From Paramoeba atlantica (lineage: Eukaryota > Discosea), in assembly GCA_977017575.1 (NCBI GenBank), contig CDRNVI010000015.1, forward strand, positions 124,001 to 188,000: DNA of 64,000 bases. The letters are read 5' to 3'. Position 1 is the first letter of the stretch, and each line of letters opens with the position of its first letter. Both the position numbers and the translations under genes were made by a program. The notes under the pieces are model-generated. The model saw nothing but the letters and a program-made list of their open reading frames with translations. It ran no database searches and was not told where the DNA came from. Shown in pieces: positions 47,049-57,532 of the stretch.

Positions 47049-47408
47049 TATTTACACATGTATTTACATGTATATTGAACGTAGTGGAAATTAACTGAAT
47101 GTAGATTAATACTGGATTGTCAGCAACATAAGAGTGTTTGACAGGTACATGGAAAGATCACATCACTTTGCATTCTTACAGCGTGGATTCGCGGCTTAGC
47201 CATCGCATAGGAGAGGGTTCAGTTCAGAAAGATATTGTGTATGATTGACAGCTATCTTCCGATGTTGGACATGCACAGAATCGCACAAATAACCCATATC
47301 ATCCTATATAAAGAGTAGCAAAAATATTAGTCTATTTATTACCTGGTTTTGTTCTTTTGTTGGATAGTTTTCCATTTTACTGTCGTAGTGCTGTATTCAG
47401 TCTATAAA
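47049..47408. other. Intergenic spacer after the transposon
   Basis: There is no gene. The pyrimidine-rich run TTTTGTTCTTTTGTTGGATAG (47347-47367) lies 40 bases before the next ATG and may be its splice acceptor. Confidence 0.35.
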
Positions 47409-47900
47409 ATGCGGAAAATCACCGCCCCACTTCTGGAAATTACTGAATTTTTCGTGCATAAGAGCGCAGTATACAGTATTAATGTTTTTAATATGATTTC
47501 CACTACCCTAACAGTTCGGCGAGCAAGAAAGACTAAATTACATCGAAAAATGAAACGATCACAAGATGACTTAGATGAAAATTTAGGAAAGGTGGAAAAC
47601 CGACTCTTCACGAAAGTCAGACACGCGGTAGAAACCAAAGTTCACATACCCCCTGAAGTTCTGAGAGGTATAATTACACCAGAATTACGTGCCTTAGAGG
47701 CGGACCTTTGTGGACATGAGCTTCAATCATCAAGCGCTGATTTAAGTAGTGTACCAACAGTGTATGTTGATGATAGCTCACCAAAGAATTACGCCATTCC
47801 AAGACGAATGATAAGGAGACGGAGAAATCTCTCTTGGCTACGGCTTCGAAATAAGAGATACACTGTTAAAGATGCACTAGGCTCTTTCAAAACTTTATGA
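47409..47900 (+). CDS. Hypothetical basic protein (163 residues)
   Basis: The protein starts MRKITAPLLEITEFF and has a hydrophobic/amphipathic N-terminus, a very basic central stretch (RRARKTKLHRKMKR), and a basic C-terminal block (RRMIRRRRNLSWLRLRNKRY). The composition would suit a mitochondrial ribosomal or RNA-associated protein, but no family is recognised. The frame extends upstream without ATG; 47409 is the first. The only other evidence is its place in the same-strand array between the transposon and the KREPA-like gene. Confidence 0.5.
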   Translation: MRKITAPLLEITEFFVHKSAVYSINVFNMISTTLTVRRARKTKLHRKMKRSQDDLDENLGKVENRLFTKVRHAVETKVHIPPEVLRGIITPELRALEADLCGHELQSSSADLSSVPTVYVDDSSPKNYAIPRRMIRRRRNLSWLRLRNKRYTVKDALGSFKTL

Positions 47901-48087
47901 ACATTTTCTATAACGAAGTCCATATGAGCGTCTAATACATTTGAAAGCAACGAAATAAATCCAATGGTACATCCCTCATAATGACCCTACTAACTCTCTT
48001 AAAAACTAATGTATTGCGGGACAACGTACACGTATTAAAGAAAAGCCTTTTTCACGCAAAAACATTTTTTTATTCCATGAAATCTTG

Positions 48088-48099
48088 ACTTTGATCTAG
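48088..48099 (+). promoter_or_regulatory. Putative trans-splice acceptor
   Basis: ACTTTGATCTAG ends in AG four bases before the ATG at 48104, after a T-rich stretch from 48064. It has the form of a spliced-leader addition site. Confidence 0.35.
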
Positions 48100-48103
48100 C
48101 ATA

Positions 48104-49471
48104 ATGCGTGGTAAAAACTTTTATCAGTTCCTTCAACGCTCGGCACATGCAAACAAATGCATCAAGTCTGCACCTACGTCTATACCAGCAGTCTTTTCCA
48201 ACGTACCTCCTGTTTCTCTATATAGATCCACCGGAAGATTGTGTTCTGTTTCGAAAAAGAATGCTCTCTTTTCAATAAAGACAGATTCTAGCACAATTGC
48301 ATCTTTGCCCGCAATGGTTCGCTGCACGAAATGTGGACGACGTTTCACCACTCGGCAGGAACTTGAAACACATACTTATCGTAGTCATCCGCCAAGAACT
48401 CGGGCCGAACCTTCTACCGCTAAAGCTCAGGAAATTGTTTTCAAAAAAGAGCAGGAAGCAGGCACCACTTCGCATTCTACCGTTGCTAACAATAGCACGA
48501 CCACCTCCACTTCAGTACTGAATCGTGTGACATCAGTTCGAGATTTAAACGCGGCAAATGAGAGCGTGAAGCCAGCGAAAACGTCTTCTTCCAAAGATGG
48601 TAACACTTGCATTTTGTGCAATTTGCCGAATTCAAGCCACGAAGAGTTAAGCATACATAAAAAATCAATTGAACACCGCAACACTGCGCGCGATTACTTT
48701 GGTGGAGAGCATATTCTTAATTCGGATGGAGATATCGATGGACCATCTGAACTGGTTCAAGAGTTATTGCAGAAGATTCAACAAAGGAGGGTCCTTGAAA
48801 AAGAACTTTCGGAGTTGAGCACTGAAATTGGCGAGCGAAGTGCTGAAACACCTTCTCGTGTTGCGACGGATCTCTCACAAACTACAACTCCTCTGATGGG
48901 AATACCACTTTCGTATCCGTATAAGTTTGTGCCAGATTTTTCGCGAAGCCTGACCTCTGATAAGCCCAATGTAGATGTTACCAAGGAGTCTGCATCCTCC
49001 GAAGGGAGCTGCACCAGTCCGGGCACTGTAGACAAAAAGGACACATCCAGATTTACCAGCTTCGTGAATACGGCAACTCTTATTGGCACTGTACATCGAC
49101 AGATACTTTGCAGTTTTCGCGGTGGCGAGCCCTCAGCGAAGTTTTACGTACTCGTGCGCAGAAGTGTTTTGTCGTCAGGTCTTTCAGATGAATCATCGGA
49201 GGAAACTCAACGCAAAGCATGCGCTGAAAACGCGTCGCTCCCCCGAGTTATTGAAGAAGAAAGCTTCACGGTCGAATGCCGCGGAGAGCGTTGGTGCAAG
49301 CTCGTACAAAACTGTCTGTTTAGCGGAGTACTTGTTCATATACAGGGCCGACTTTCTATGCGTCCCCAGTTCCATGAAGAAGATGCCACTTACACTTACA
49401 ACGCTGTTGTAGAAGTGAATCAGTGCGAAGGCATAGTAACCGTATTGATGACGAGTGAACCAACAACCTAG
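48104..49471 (+). CDS. KREPA-type RNA-editing complex protein (zinc fingers plus OB-fold)
   Basis: The 455-residue protein has an Arg/Ser-rich, acid-poor N-terminus suited to mitochondrial import. It has two C2H2 fingers, C74/C77/H90/H95 (CTKCGRRFTTRQELETHTYRSH region) and C169/C172/H185/H191 (CILC...H.....H). Its C-terminal domain (about 325-455) is SSB-like: TLIGTVHRQI, FYVLVRR, FTVECRGERW, GVLVHIQGRLSMRPQF, YNAVVEV. Two C2H2 fingers followed by a C-terminal OB-fold is the defining layout of KREPA1-3, scaffold proteins of the kinetoplastid editosome that contact RNA and each other. It is closest by layout and size to KREPA2/KREPA3. Neighbours are mitochondrial and unrelated genes. Confidence 0.8.
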   Translation: MRGKNFYQFLQRSAHANKCIKSAPTSIPAVFSNVPPVSLYRSTGRLCSVSKKNALFSIKTDSSTIASLPAMVRCTKCGRRFTTRQELETHTYRSHPPRTRAEPSTAKAQEIVFKKEQEAGTTSHSTVANNSTTTSTSVLNRVTSVRDLNAANESVKPAKTSSSKDGNTCILCNLPNSSHEELSIHKKSIEHRNTARDYFGGEHILNSDGDIDGPSELVQELLQKIQQRRVLEKELSELSTEIGERSAETPSRVATDLSQTTTPLMGIPLSYPYKFVPDFSRSLTSDKPNVDVTKESASSEGSCTSPGTVDKKDTSRFTSFVNTATLIGTVHRQILCSFRGGEPSAKFYVLVRRSVLSSGLSDESSEETQRKACAENASLPRVIEEESFTVECRGERWCKLVQNCLFSGVLVHIQGRLSMRPQFHEEDATYTYNAVVEVNQCEGIVTVLMTSEPTT

Positions 49472-49760
49472 ACTTTATGAGATTTCTACAGTTCTGATCA
49501 TGATTTTTCTGTCTTGTCGAGCGTCGGTTGGTAATTATTTCGTGCGAATGACAAAAAACTATCGCACATCAATAAAACAATTTTTCGCAAACGGATTCCT
49601 TTTTCGGTAAAATTAACTGAAGTAAAAGCGCTAATTAGTATTTCACGCTAAAGAAGGTTCCTTTAACATAAACTAGGTCATGTGTCTCTCGTAATTCCTA
49701 CATTCGGATCTCTCATCTTGTGTAGATCTCTCCCTATACATTTTACGCACTCTACCTCTT

Positions 49761-51302
49761 ATGTCGAACATACCCTCATATATGAGAGGTACAATGACCT
49801 CAAAATGCAAAGCGCAGGAGCAAAGTTTGCGAAGTAGCACATTACTTGGAAACAACAAGAGGGGAAACAATTCTTTGTCAAGGTCTTTTACCTTCACTCG
49901 ACCGAACTTTACGAAGCCACTTGACGTGCAGCAACAATGCAGTGAACTGAAAACAGGACAAAAGATCGGATTATATCCACTTTCTTCAGAGAGTGACACA
50001 CGCTATTTTCGTCGAAGAGGATGTCCCCAAGCGGATGGTATATCGAACTCCGATGCACATCATACAACACATATTCTTGATTCCGGGAAAGCGCCACTTC
50101 TGCCCGCATACATTGAGTCAACTACTCCTTTACCCGGTGATGTCCCACGAATACAAAGACGTCCTTGTCCTAGAGCCCGAACCACTCCTTGTGCTTCTCT
50201 TGTAGAAATTTCGGAAGGCCTTGCTACGAGCCGTAGTGATAGCTCTACCCATGCCAGCGGCCGCAGGTGCAGTTCCTCGAGCCGCAAGGCCTACTCTAAT
50301 TTATTGAGCGGTCCTCCGATCGTTGTTCCCCCCAACAATCATGTGGCTCCGCGTCCATATTGGGTACGTGGAAATGAGACCACACAGTCAGGCATGTCTT
50401 GCGGTCGCCGCAGCGCTCGATCCTGTTCGGTAACTCAAGTCGACACACGTCGGACGCTATTGTGTGGTGAGAGCGGCTCCGTGGGGCCTACCCCAATTCT
50501 ACCCTCTGTTGGTCGGCAGGACTCTACCAGTGTCAGCTTACCCGTTCGTACCCACCCTACATGCCGCTCTGCGCGTCAAAACTCCAGTAACCTACTTAAT
50601 TTCGTCCATGGAACGCCGTGCGCCTCGGATTCAACCCCCCGTGGAGGACTCCGTCGCTCCACCTCCATGTCCCAACCCCCTACAGCCCATGTGTTACAAC
50701 AACACATCGGCACCGAACCAGCACATCCCACAAACCCTACAACAGCAGCAGCACCAGCAGCAGCAACTACAGTCTTCACCCCCCTGACACGTCAACCCGT
50801 GGCTTCCCACCCCCAATCCGTACCTTCCCACCACCACCACCACCATCACCACAACAACAACCCCCTCCTTCCCGGAGCCTCCCCACACGATGATCCCACG
50901 CCCCGTCGCTTCTCCCTTCGCCCCATGTCCGGCCCCCCTCCCTTCACCCCCCCTCCCCTCCCCCCCCTCCGTCTCCCCAACCTGGCCATGAAACGCGCTG
51001 CCTCCGCGCGTCGAGGCGCCAGTGACGTGTTCCATTTCAAGGCGCCAGAGGCCAACGCCCGTGACCCGGTGGGGGGACGCGCCACGGGGCGTCGGTCGGT
51101 AGCGGGGAGAGGCCACGGGGGGAGGGGGGGTGACCCTGGGGTTTCGGGAGGGGGGAGGCACCCGGGGCCGTACAACGGCGCCCCGGCGTTTACGGTGAAC
51201 CTTCGCTCGTTTACGACGTTGGAGCCGTGGGGGAGGGGACGGAAAGAGGTGGGGGGAGGAAAGAGGTGGGGGGAGGGGGGGAAGGCGTATGGGTTTGGGT
51301 AG
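49761..51302 (+). CDS. Hypothetical disordered protein with Pro, His and Gly runs
   Basis: The 513-residue frame starts MSNIPSYMRG and is rich in Ser, Arg, Thr and Pro. It has an Ala/Thr tract, a run of eight His followed by Asn, a Pro-rich stretch (PPPFTPPPLPPLRLP) and a Gly/Arg-rich C-terminus. No domain is recognisable; it would be largely disordered, perhaps a cytoskeletal or RNA-binding scaffold. The base composition changes sharply along the gene: ordinary to about 50580, then strongly C-rich on this strand, and from about 51070 strongly G-rich. The N-terminal half looks like normal coding sequence; the C-terminal third may be coded by an expanded low-complexity tract. Confidence 0.55.
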   Translation: MSNIPSYMRGTMTSKCKAQEQSLRSSTLLGNNKRGNNSLSRSFTFTRPNFTKPLDVQQQCSELKTGQKIGLYPLSSESDTRYFRRRGCPQADGISNSDAHHTTHILDSGKAPLLPAYIESTTPLPGDVPRIQRRPCPRARTTPCASLVEISEGLATSRSDSSTHASGRRCSSSSRKAYSNLLSGPPIVVPPNNHVAPRPYWVRGNETTQSGMSCGRRSARSCSVTQVDTRRTLLCGESGSVGPTPILPSVGRQDSTSVSLPVRTHPTCRSARQNSSNLLNFVHGTPCASDSTPRGGLRRSTSMSQPPTAHVLQQHIGTEPAHPTNPTTAAAPAAATTVFTPLTRQPVASHPQSVPSHHHHHHHHNNNPLLPGASPHDDPTPRRFSLRPMSGPPPFTPPPLPPLRLPNLAMKRAASARRGASDVFHFKAPEANARDPVGGRATGRRSVAGRGHGGRGGDPGVSGGGRHPGPYNGAPAFTVNLRSFTTLEPWGRGRKEVGGGKRWGEGGKAYGFG

Positions 51303-51722
51303 AGAAAGGGAGAGGGGGGGGGAGGGGGGGTAACGTGTAGGGGTAGTGAAAAGCAAAGGTGGGTTTGTTTTTTCTATGGTTGTTTGGATGGGTAGAATAG
51401 AGGAGAGTTGTGAATGGCTTGAATGTGGTAATATGGAGGGTATTTATCGTTCTAGATACTTATTAACTTTTGAAGTGTCAACGGGTATGATGATTCAAGT
51501 GATTTCAGAGACGCGCATGCGGAGTACATTACATGAGTAGTTATGTACATCCTTGAACTGAGTAGCCTACCATTGGAAGTACATGTAGTAGAGAGAGACA
51601 ATCTTCCGCTTGTAAATTACATGTTAACCCTTATGGTCATTGTTCGCTTATAAATATTAATAAGCTTTAACTATTAATATATATTCTTATCCTGGCAAAT
51701 TTAACTTTTCTTTTGAAGACTT
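51303..51722. other. Intergenic spacer
   Basis: The G-rich tract of the preceding gene continues to about 51335. After that it is AT-rich with no supported gene. Confidence 0.4.
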
Positions 51723-54287
51723 ATGTTCGTATCTCTAATGTATAGAACATATAGAAAAAGCGTTCAAACTCGCCTTGACGATAAAATAGATCTGATTTCT
51801 TTGTTCGAATCTAAAGCAAAACTTCGGAACTTTGAGCAGGTGTCTACTCGAAACGTTAAGCCTGGTACTGAAGATTGCGCCGCGCCTAACGCACAACAGG
51901 CTTTTGAACACATCAGGAAGGAGTTTAGCGTGAGAAACGACCAAAATAATGCGCCGTTTTGCGGTAAGACGCTGCGAATTGCAAGGGAATCTTGTCTCAA
52001 GGCCGTAGGAGAGTGTACTAACAATGCTGTGGAAAGACAATATCACAACACGTCAAAAAGTAGAAAAATGTCTGATATGTTCGTACATTCTAGCGATGCC
52101 AAGATGGGTAGTACAACGCCATGTACCAGCAGTTCTAATATGGAGAAGGCTTTTGCAATTCGTGATAATGTAAATGGAAAGATATTGAATTCGCAAACTG
52201 TGCAACACACTGTGTCTGAAAAAAGGTTTTCAAAAGAACTGACTGAGGTTTTTTTTACTGTGAAAAGGAATGTTGAAAAGCAAAATAGTGTCCGCGAGTA
52301 CAATGTTATACTACTTAACTGCCTAAAGAATCACATAATGCCTGCGCAACAAACTTTACTTGAACGATCAGTGAAGAAAGCGCGTACTTTGTATTCAAAG
52401 AACAAAGAAGAAAAGGTATTGAATCTATTACCTGAGGCTGAGTGGCGTTCAATCAAGAGTCTTCCGAATGACCATACATTAGATTTAGAAACGGGTCGCT
52501 TATGCAATATCTCCCGCTCTTTTCAAAGGACTCGTTCAACGTGTCAGAGGACCGAAGTAGCAGATGTTCAAATTAACGAAATTACTAGCAACGGAAAAAT
52601 AGTATTTTCGCCTTCTAATGATGATAATCGAAGTGTGGTACCGGTTAGTGAGAACCATCGATATCTCTTATGCGTCTTACATAGTACGGGCAAAGGTACT
52701 ACGCAAGCCATAGAAACGTTGTCCAGCGTTTTCCGGATTTCAAAAGAGCGGTTTTCGACTACACAGCTTCACGAACGTAATATTGTTTTCTCGCAGCTAA
52801 TTTCTATTGAATTTAAGCAACCCGCTGATAAATTCGTCACACTTGTGAAACGTATCAATAACTCACAAGCTCACCTAATAAGGCTTTGTCCTTTTTCTTG
52901 GGAAAAAAACAAACTGCAGGTCGGAAATTTAAAAGGAAATTATTACTCACTGCTTCTTCGCCATTTCAAGGACAGGACATCAACTCTGGAGCGTCATGTT
53001 TCAACCTTGGGCTCAAATGGATTTATTAACTATTTTAGTCAGCGTCGATTTGGGTTTTGTTCCTTTGGAAACCATCTAATTGGTCTTTGTATAGCACGGA
53101 AGGACTTTGAGACGGCTTTAACAATGATAGTGCAAAATGAAGCCGAGCGTATTGGAACGACAGATATTCAGTCGATATTTTCTCGTCATCCATGGGTGCA
53201 ACAGTTTACCTCTGTCCTATGTGACAAAAAAGAGGGTGAAAATATTCTGGAATCAGTTTATCATAGTCTTCCGATTTCGGAACGAATGTTACATTTTACG
53301 GCACTTAGGAGTTATCTGTGGAATTTACTGGCATCTTGCCGATACAGCGCTGCGTTGGGTGACTCTACAAGTGCCTGTGTAGGTGACCTCATTGGTGGCG
53401 ACAGCCCTGGGATGAGCGCCGTTTCGTGGGAAAATGTCGATTCTGAAACACCTACTCTAAACAACCACGACAATGTCCATAATCTCCTAGCTCAGCGGTT
53501 TCCCAGAGACACAGTGAATTCTAAACTTATTACAGAAGTGGATTCTCAAGATCTGGCCACGGCCACCAGTATTGAGCAAGTTCTAGTGGCAATACCGTTG
53601 AACCCATCCTCACCTTGTTGCTCCCTTGAAAAAGAAATATGCAAATCCTTACATATCCGTAAAGGTAATCTTTTACGAAATTTTGGTCTTACTGAAATAT
53701 TGCGTTCCAAAGGTTGCAATGCAGAATATCGCTACATGATAGCTCGTCCACGAAAATATAGTATCTTTGTAATACCGGAAAGTGAAAAATTAGAGTCAAG
53801 TATCCGATTGCGCTCCGATCAAAATATCGCATTCACGTCCGAACCACTGCTGTCGCGTACAGAACTCGCCGGTTCACTTCTATCCCTTCGTTTATTTTCT
53901 TCATGTTGGCGGGCAGCAAGAGCGAAGACAACACTTTACGGTTCGTATGCCAGAAGAGGAACTCGAGCTGCAGCTATTGGTTTCATGTTACCTTATCCAG
54001 CTATGTGCTCTTCCGCCCTTCGAGAAGTCGTCCGTTTTAAGCGACAAGTACAAAGTTGGCCAGTACGTGGTGCAGAAGGTGATCACGATGAACCGGCGCA
54101 CAGGCCCGTTCGGTTGCGGGAGGTTGCTAATCTTGACCAACAAGAAGACGTACGCCACGAAGGTGACTACTTGAAGATAGGGTTTCATAGAAAGAGTTTA
54201 AGAAATGCTACAAATCAAAAGCTTACGGGGACACATCGAGATAAGCTGAAGAAAAAGTTTGAATGGGATGTTGACAAATTGAGTTGA
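51723..54287 (+). CDS. TruD/PUS7-fold pseudouridine synthase-like protein
   Basis: The 854-residue protein has a long polar N-terminal region (about 1-300) and then a TruD-type fold. The landmarks are YLLCVLHSTGKGTTQAIETL near 308, FINYFSQRRFG near 429-440 (family: NYFG.QRFG), and FMLPYPAMCSSALREVV near 752-768 (family: F.LP...YAT..LRE). TruD/Pus7 enzymes convert uridine to pseudouridine in tRNA, rRNA or mRNA. The catalytic GTKD(R/K)..T.Q motif is not recognisable: its place is taken by TTQLHERNIVFSQ. In trypanosomes a TruD-family protein (mt-LAF3) acts as a mitoribosome assembly factor; this could be its orthologue, which is inference. Start is the first ATG. Confidence 0.7.
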   Translation: MFVSLMYRTYRKSVQTRLDDKIDLISLFESKAKLRNFEQVSTRNVKPGTEDCAAPNAQQAFEHIRKEFSVRNDQNNAPFCGKTLRIARESCLKAVGECTNNAVERQYHNTSKSRKMSDMFVHSSDAKMGSTTPCTSSSNMEKAFAIRDNVNGKILNSQTVQHTVSEKRFSKELTEVFFTVKRNVEKQNSVREYNVILLNCLKNHIMPAQQTLLERSVKKARTLYSKNKEEKVLNLLPEAEWRSIKSLPNDHTLDLETGRLCNISRSFQRTRSTCQRTEVADVQINEITSNGKIVFSPSNDDNRSVVPVSENHRYLLCVLHSTGKGTTQAIETLSSVFRISKERFSTTQLHERNIVFSQLISIEFKQPADKFVTLVKRINNSQAHLIRLCPFSWEKNKLQVGNLKGNYYSLLLRHFKDRTSTLERHVSTLGSNGFINYFSQRRFGFCSFGNHLIGLCIARKDFETALTMIVQNEAERIGTTDIQSIFSRHPWVQQFTSVLCDKKEGENILESVYHSLPISERMLHFTALRSYLWNLLASCRYSAALGDSTSACVGDLIGGDSPGMSAVSWENVDSETPTLNNHDNVHNLLAQRFPRDTVNSKLITEVDSQDLATATSIEQVLVAIPLNPSSPCCSLEKEICKSLHIRKGNLLRNFGLTEILRSKGCNAEYRYMIARPRKYSIFVIPESEKLESSIRLRSDQNIAFTSEPLLSRTELAGSLLSLRLFSSCWRAARAKTTLYGSYARRGTRAAAIGFMLPYPAMCSSALREVVRFKRQVQSWPVRGAEGDHDEPAHRPVRLREVANLDQQEDVRHEGDYLKIGFHRKSLRNATNQKLTGTHRDKLKKKFEWDVDKLS

Positions 54288-54575
54288 TTTTCCCATATAG
54301 CGGTGAAGCGAGTTGTGTTGTCTTTTATTATAAAAGACCTATACATTATGGGTGGTGAGAATTTATTCCCAGGTTCCCGGGCGAAACGCTTCCTTTATAA
54401 AGTTTACTTTCCAATTTTTACAGATTTTATTTGTCCAATATATTTGCTTCTCCAATTCGAGTACCCCCCACTAATAGTGCCGTTCGGCTAATACCTGGGG
54501 TACGATAAGCGGGGCTCAGCATATCAACTTGATAGTGATAACGATTGACTAGCCGTTATTGTGTACAAGTTAAAT

Positions 54576-56072
54576 ATGCTGTTTAGGAGAAGGCTCTTGC
54601 ATTCAAAAAGTTGTATCTTTGATATCTGTCTCGTGGGAGGTGGTGTAGTTGGCGCAACTTTATTCGCTGCGCTGTCAAGATATCCAGAGTTTCGTAATCT
54701 TCGCGTTTGTATGATTGATGACGGGAACAGAGAGCGCGTTCGTTCTTTTGGTGTCGAAAATTCCGAGTATACTGAACTCCGAACTGTGGCACTTTCACCT
54801 GCTTCAGAGAATGTAATAAATAACGTTTATGGAAAGGCTAAGAGCATCCAAGATTTAGGAAGCAGTTTTAAGGACCATGTTTCACTATTAGACACTCTGC
54901 CGATTTGTCGATATTCGCATCTTACCGTCAGAGACACCGCAAAGAAAGTCATGACTCTCCCTGGAAAAGGTTGTGTGATCGGCATAACTGCTTTACAAAA
55001 CTCCTTATTTAAGGCTATGGAAGAGATTTCCCATACACCGAACGGTTTCTCTAGCATTGGAAAGAAAATACATGACCATGAAAAAGACCAAGTTCGCGAG
55101 AAACCACCAAGCTCTCAAAATCATGATCGCGCAGTTTGGATGAACGGATGTGTAACGCGAGTTGTTCTTCCGTCCGAAACCACAGGCACAGCCACAATAC
55201 TGTACCGATCGAACACCGACAGAGTGCAATGCAAAATTACAACACACAAACGTGATTGTATGAGTGAACGCGAAATTCGGGCAAAATTAGTCGTCGGATG
55301 CGATGGAATTCGTTCGCTTGTAAAAACTGCATTGAGGAATACGGTGGTAATGCTTGACTACAACCAGCGAGCGTGCGTGTTTTCTGTACTGTTGGATTCT
55401 CATGCCGCTAATGCTGAAAGAAATTCGATTTGCTATCAGAATTTTTTGCCCAACGGTTCTATTGTGGGAATGCTGCCTACTGGAAACCATTCGGCAAACA
55501 TTATTTACTCCACCAATACGCTAGAAGCGCGAAACCTAGAAGCCACTGATGGCGAGGCGAAGATTATTGATGTTTTAAATGCGTCACTGTGCGATATTGC
55601 TCCGCGCGACATTCCACGCATAACCGGATTGCAGAAAGATCAGAGTCCGAACCCGTACCACGGACAATACAAAGTTTCCTTTCCTTTGGCAATGATGAAA
55701 GTGTCAAAGCCTTACGGACCCAATGTCCTTTTAGTTGGTGACGCGGCACGTGCAGTGCATCCACTTGCAGGGCAGGGGCTTAATCTTGGCCTGTACGATG
55801 CCGTAGCTTTTCTCAAAGGCCTCGCCGAAACAATATTCGTAGGCGGTGATCTGAGCAAAGAGGTTGGACCCCGATACACTTCAAATATTAAGTGCTCGTC
55901 TTACGTGATGGAAGCAGCTATTGAAGCGACTCGTATTGGTCTATCTAGTAATAATTTTTGGGTAAAGCACGTGCGTTCTATCGGGATGGAGATGTTTAAT
56001 CATAGTCCACTGTTACAGAGGTCCGTTGTAGCTTTGGCATCTGGAAAGCACAGCAATACTACCCTTTTTTAG
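54576..56072 (+). CDS. COQ6: Ubiquinone biosynthesis monooxygenase COQ6
   Basis: This FAD-dependent aromatic hydroxylase of the mitochondrial inner membrane acts on the benzoquinone ring precursor in coenzyme Q synthesis. The 498-residue protein has a short basic presequence (MLFRRRLLHSKS), the dinucleotide motif DICLVGGGVVGATL near residues 16-29, a central VVGCDGIRSLVK (the DG motif), and the FAD/ribityl motif VGDAARAVHPLAGQGLNLGLYDA near 387-409. The layout and length match COQ6 rather than bacterial UbiF/UbiH (about 400 residues); an extra polar insertion lies near residue 160-185. The frame opens at GTG upstream; the ATG at 54576 is first. Confidence 0.93.
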   Translation: MLFRRRLLHSKSCIFDICLVGGGVVGATLFAALSRYPEFRNLRVCMIDDGNRERVRSFGVENSEYTELRTVALSPASENVINNVYGKAKSIQDLGSSFKDHVSLLDTLPICRYSHLTVRDTAKKVMTLPGKGCVIGITALQNSLFKAMEEISHTPNGFSSIGKKIHDHEKDQVREKPPSSQNHDRAVWMNGCVTRVVLPSETTGTATILYRSNTDRVQCKITTHKRDCMSEREIRAKLVVGCDGIRSLVKTALRNTVVMLDYNQRACVFSVLLDSHAANAERNSICYQNFLPNGSIVGMLPTGNHSANIIYSTNTLEARNLEATDGEAKIIDVLNASLCDIAPRDIPRITGLQKDQSPNPYHGQYKVSFPLAMMKVSKPYGPNVLLVGDAARAVHPLAGQGLNLGLYDAVAFLKGLAETIFVGGDLSKEVGPRYTSNIKCSSYVMEAAIEATRIGLSSNNFWVKHVRSIGMEMFNHSPLLQRSVVALASGKHSNTTLF

Positions 56073-57532
56073 CAAGTGTTCCTCTGATATTAGTAGTTCA
56101 TCTATAGTATGGATACGGGACTGCGTTAGTCTCCTCAAACTACACATCCATCTGTACGATTAGTCCCAGCTAAACGTTTCATGATAATTTTTTGAACTAG
56201 TTAGAGAAGTTATTCATTGTCATGCGCATCAGTGTGTATATTCACTATGCGTCCCCAGCATGTGCCGTATTGCAATGTCTCCCTACTTGAATGTTCGTCT
56301 GTTTTGTACCTTTAGCCTCTCAAATAGGAGGTCAAATAAAAATCAAAATTCTTCAAAGCACACTCAAAATAGTAGATATTCTGAAGTACATAGTAGGCAC
56401 AGTATCCTGACATTATAGAGGGGGGGCAACGCGTCTGTGGTGATTGGCAGAATATGGCAGAATTCGAAAGTGAACCGCAAAAAAATTTCGACGCCGCTGC
56501 GCGGCGCCTATGTTTTTCCCCCTTATGTGTTGTATTCTTAGCGCGTGGCGTATGGACAGAATTCGTGGTGGTGCTAAAGCTGCAAAATGACTCATTTGGT
56601 AAATGTTTTACGTAAAAAATTCACTATCCTTAATTGTTTTCTTCTAATACTTACAAAAATCGTTTTTTGTAGAATTTTAAATCCTTTTATTTCACCTTAA
56701 AAACGTGTAGCATTGATAGAATTTTACGTACTTGAGATCAAAAACCTTTTCATAATACTCGATATACCACGTTATCGATTGAAGGCACTGAAGTATCAAC
56801 TTGGCGACACCCGCTTCGCGCAACACAAGCATGAACAAACGGTGAAAGTGAAGCATTATTTCACATAAAAAATATTTTGTTTTTGTAAATTTTTTTATGT
56901 GCTCTAACTGTTGCCTTATTATATTTTCCGTGCATTGAAAGTGTTTTTCTGACATTTTTTTGCATACAGCTGCAGTTTTTCGCCGTGTCGGTACGCTTGT
57001 TAGTGGGGAAGAAGCGTGAGATAATCGGCTGAAGTTCGCCTGGGAAATTGTGATACTTAAGCTAAAGAGAGGAGAACAGGAACTCCGTCGCCTATTTTAG
57101 CACCTCAAACGGTATTGCGAGAACGTAGTAATCGTTCTTGAACAAGTGCAAGATAGTTAAATTTTTCTTTTTTGCTAGCATAGGGCGATAATAAATGTTT
57201 TGAAAAAAGTGTGAAATAATGCTTCACTTTGACCTAACAAACATATTTGCTCATCAGTGCAATTCATATGCGTTGCAATGAATGCTGCAAAGACACCATA
57301 AGCATCCTCGGACCCAATCTAGAAAATAAACGATGCTACCAGAGAGCATGTAAAACCCGTAAATGCGAGGCACTCCGCATCATTCGTAATGGAAAAAATG
57401 GAAATTGGTGAAAAAAACTATTTATGAGGATGCAAGAACATGAATCCAAGAGTGGAAGGTGAAGGCAACAATACAAAAGTAATAAAAAATTTTTACGCAA
57501 AACAATATGCCCACCGAAAGAAATTTTGCGGG
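56073..57532. other. Gene-free spacer
   Basis: No supported coding frame. A GC-rich palindrome (GCCGCTGCGCGGC, near 56492) sits in GAGGGGGGGCAACG-type sequence similar to the repeats near 12.6 kb. The rest is AT-rich and shows no similarity I could place. Confidence 0.45.

Noticed and set aside
45324-47409. Idea that the transposon split a longer Vps51 gene whose end is the 47409 gene
   Set aside because: The Vps51-like frame ends with its own stop 160 bp before the insertion, its size is near that of yeast Vps51, and the downstream protein shows no Vps51 features.
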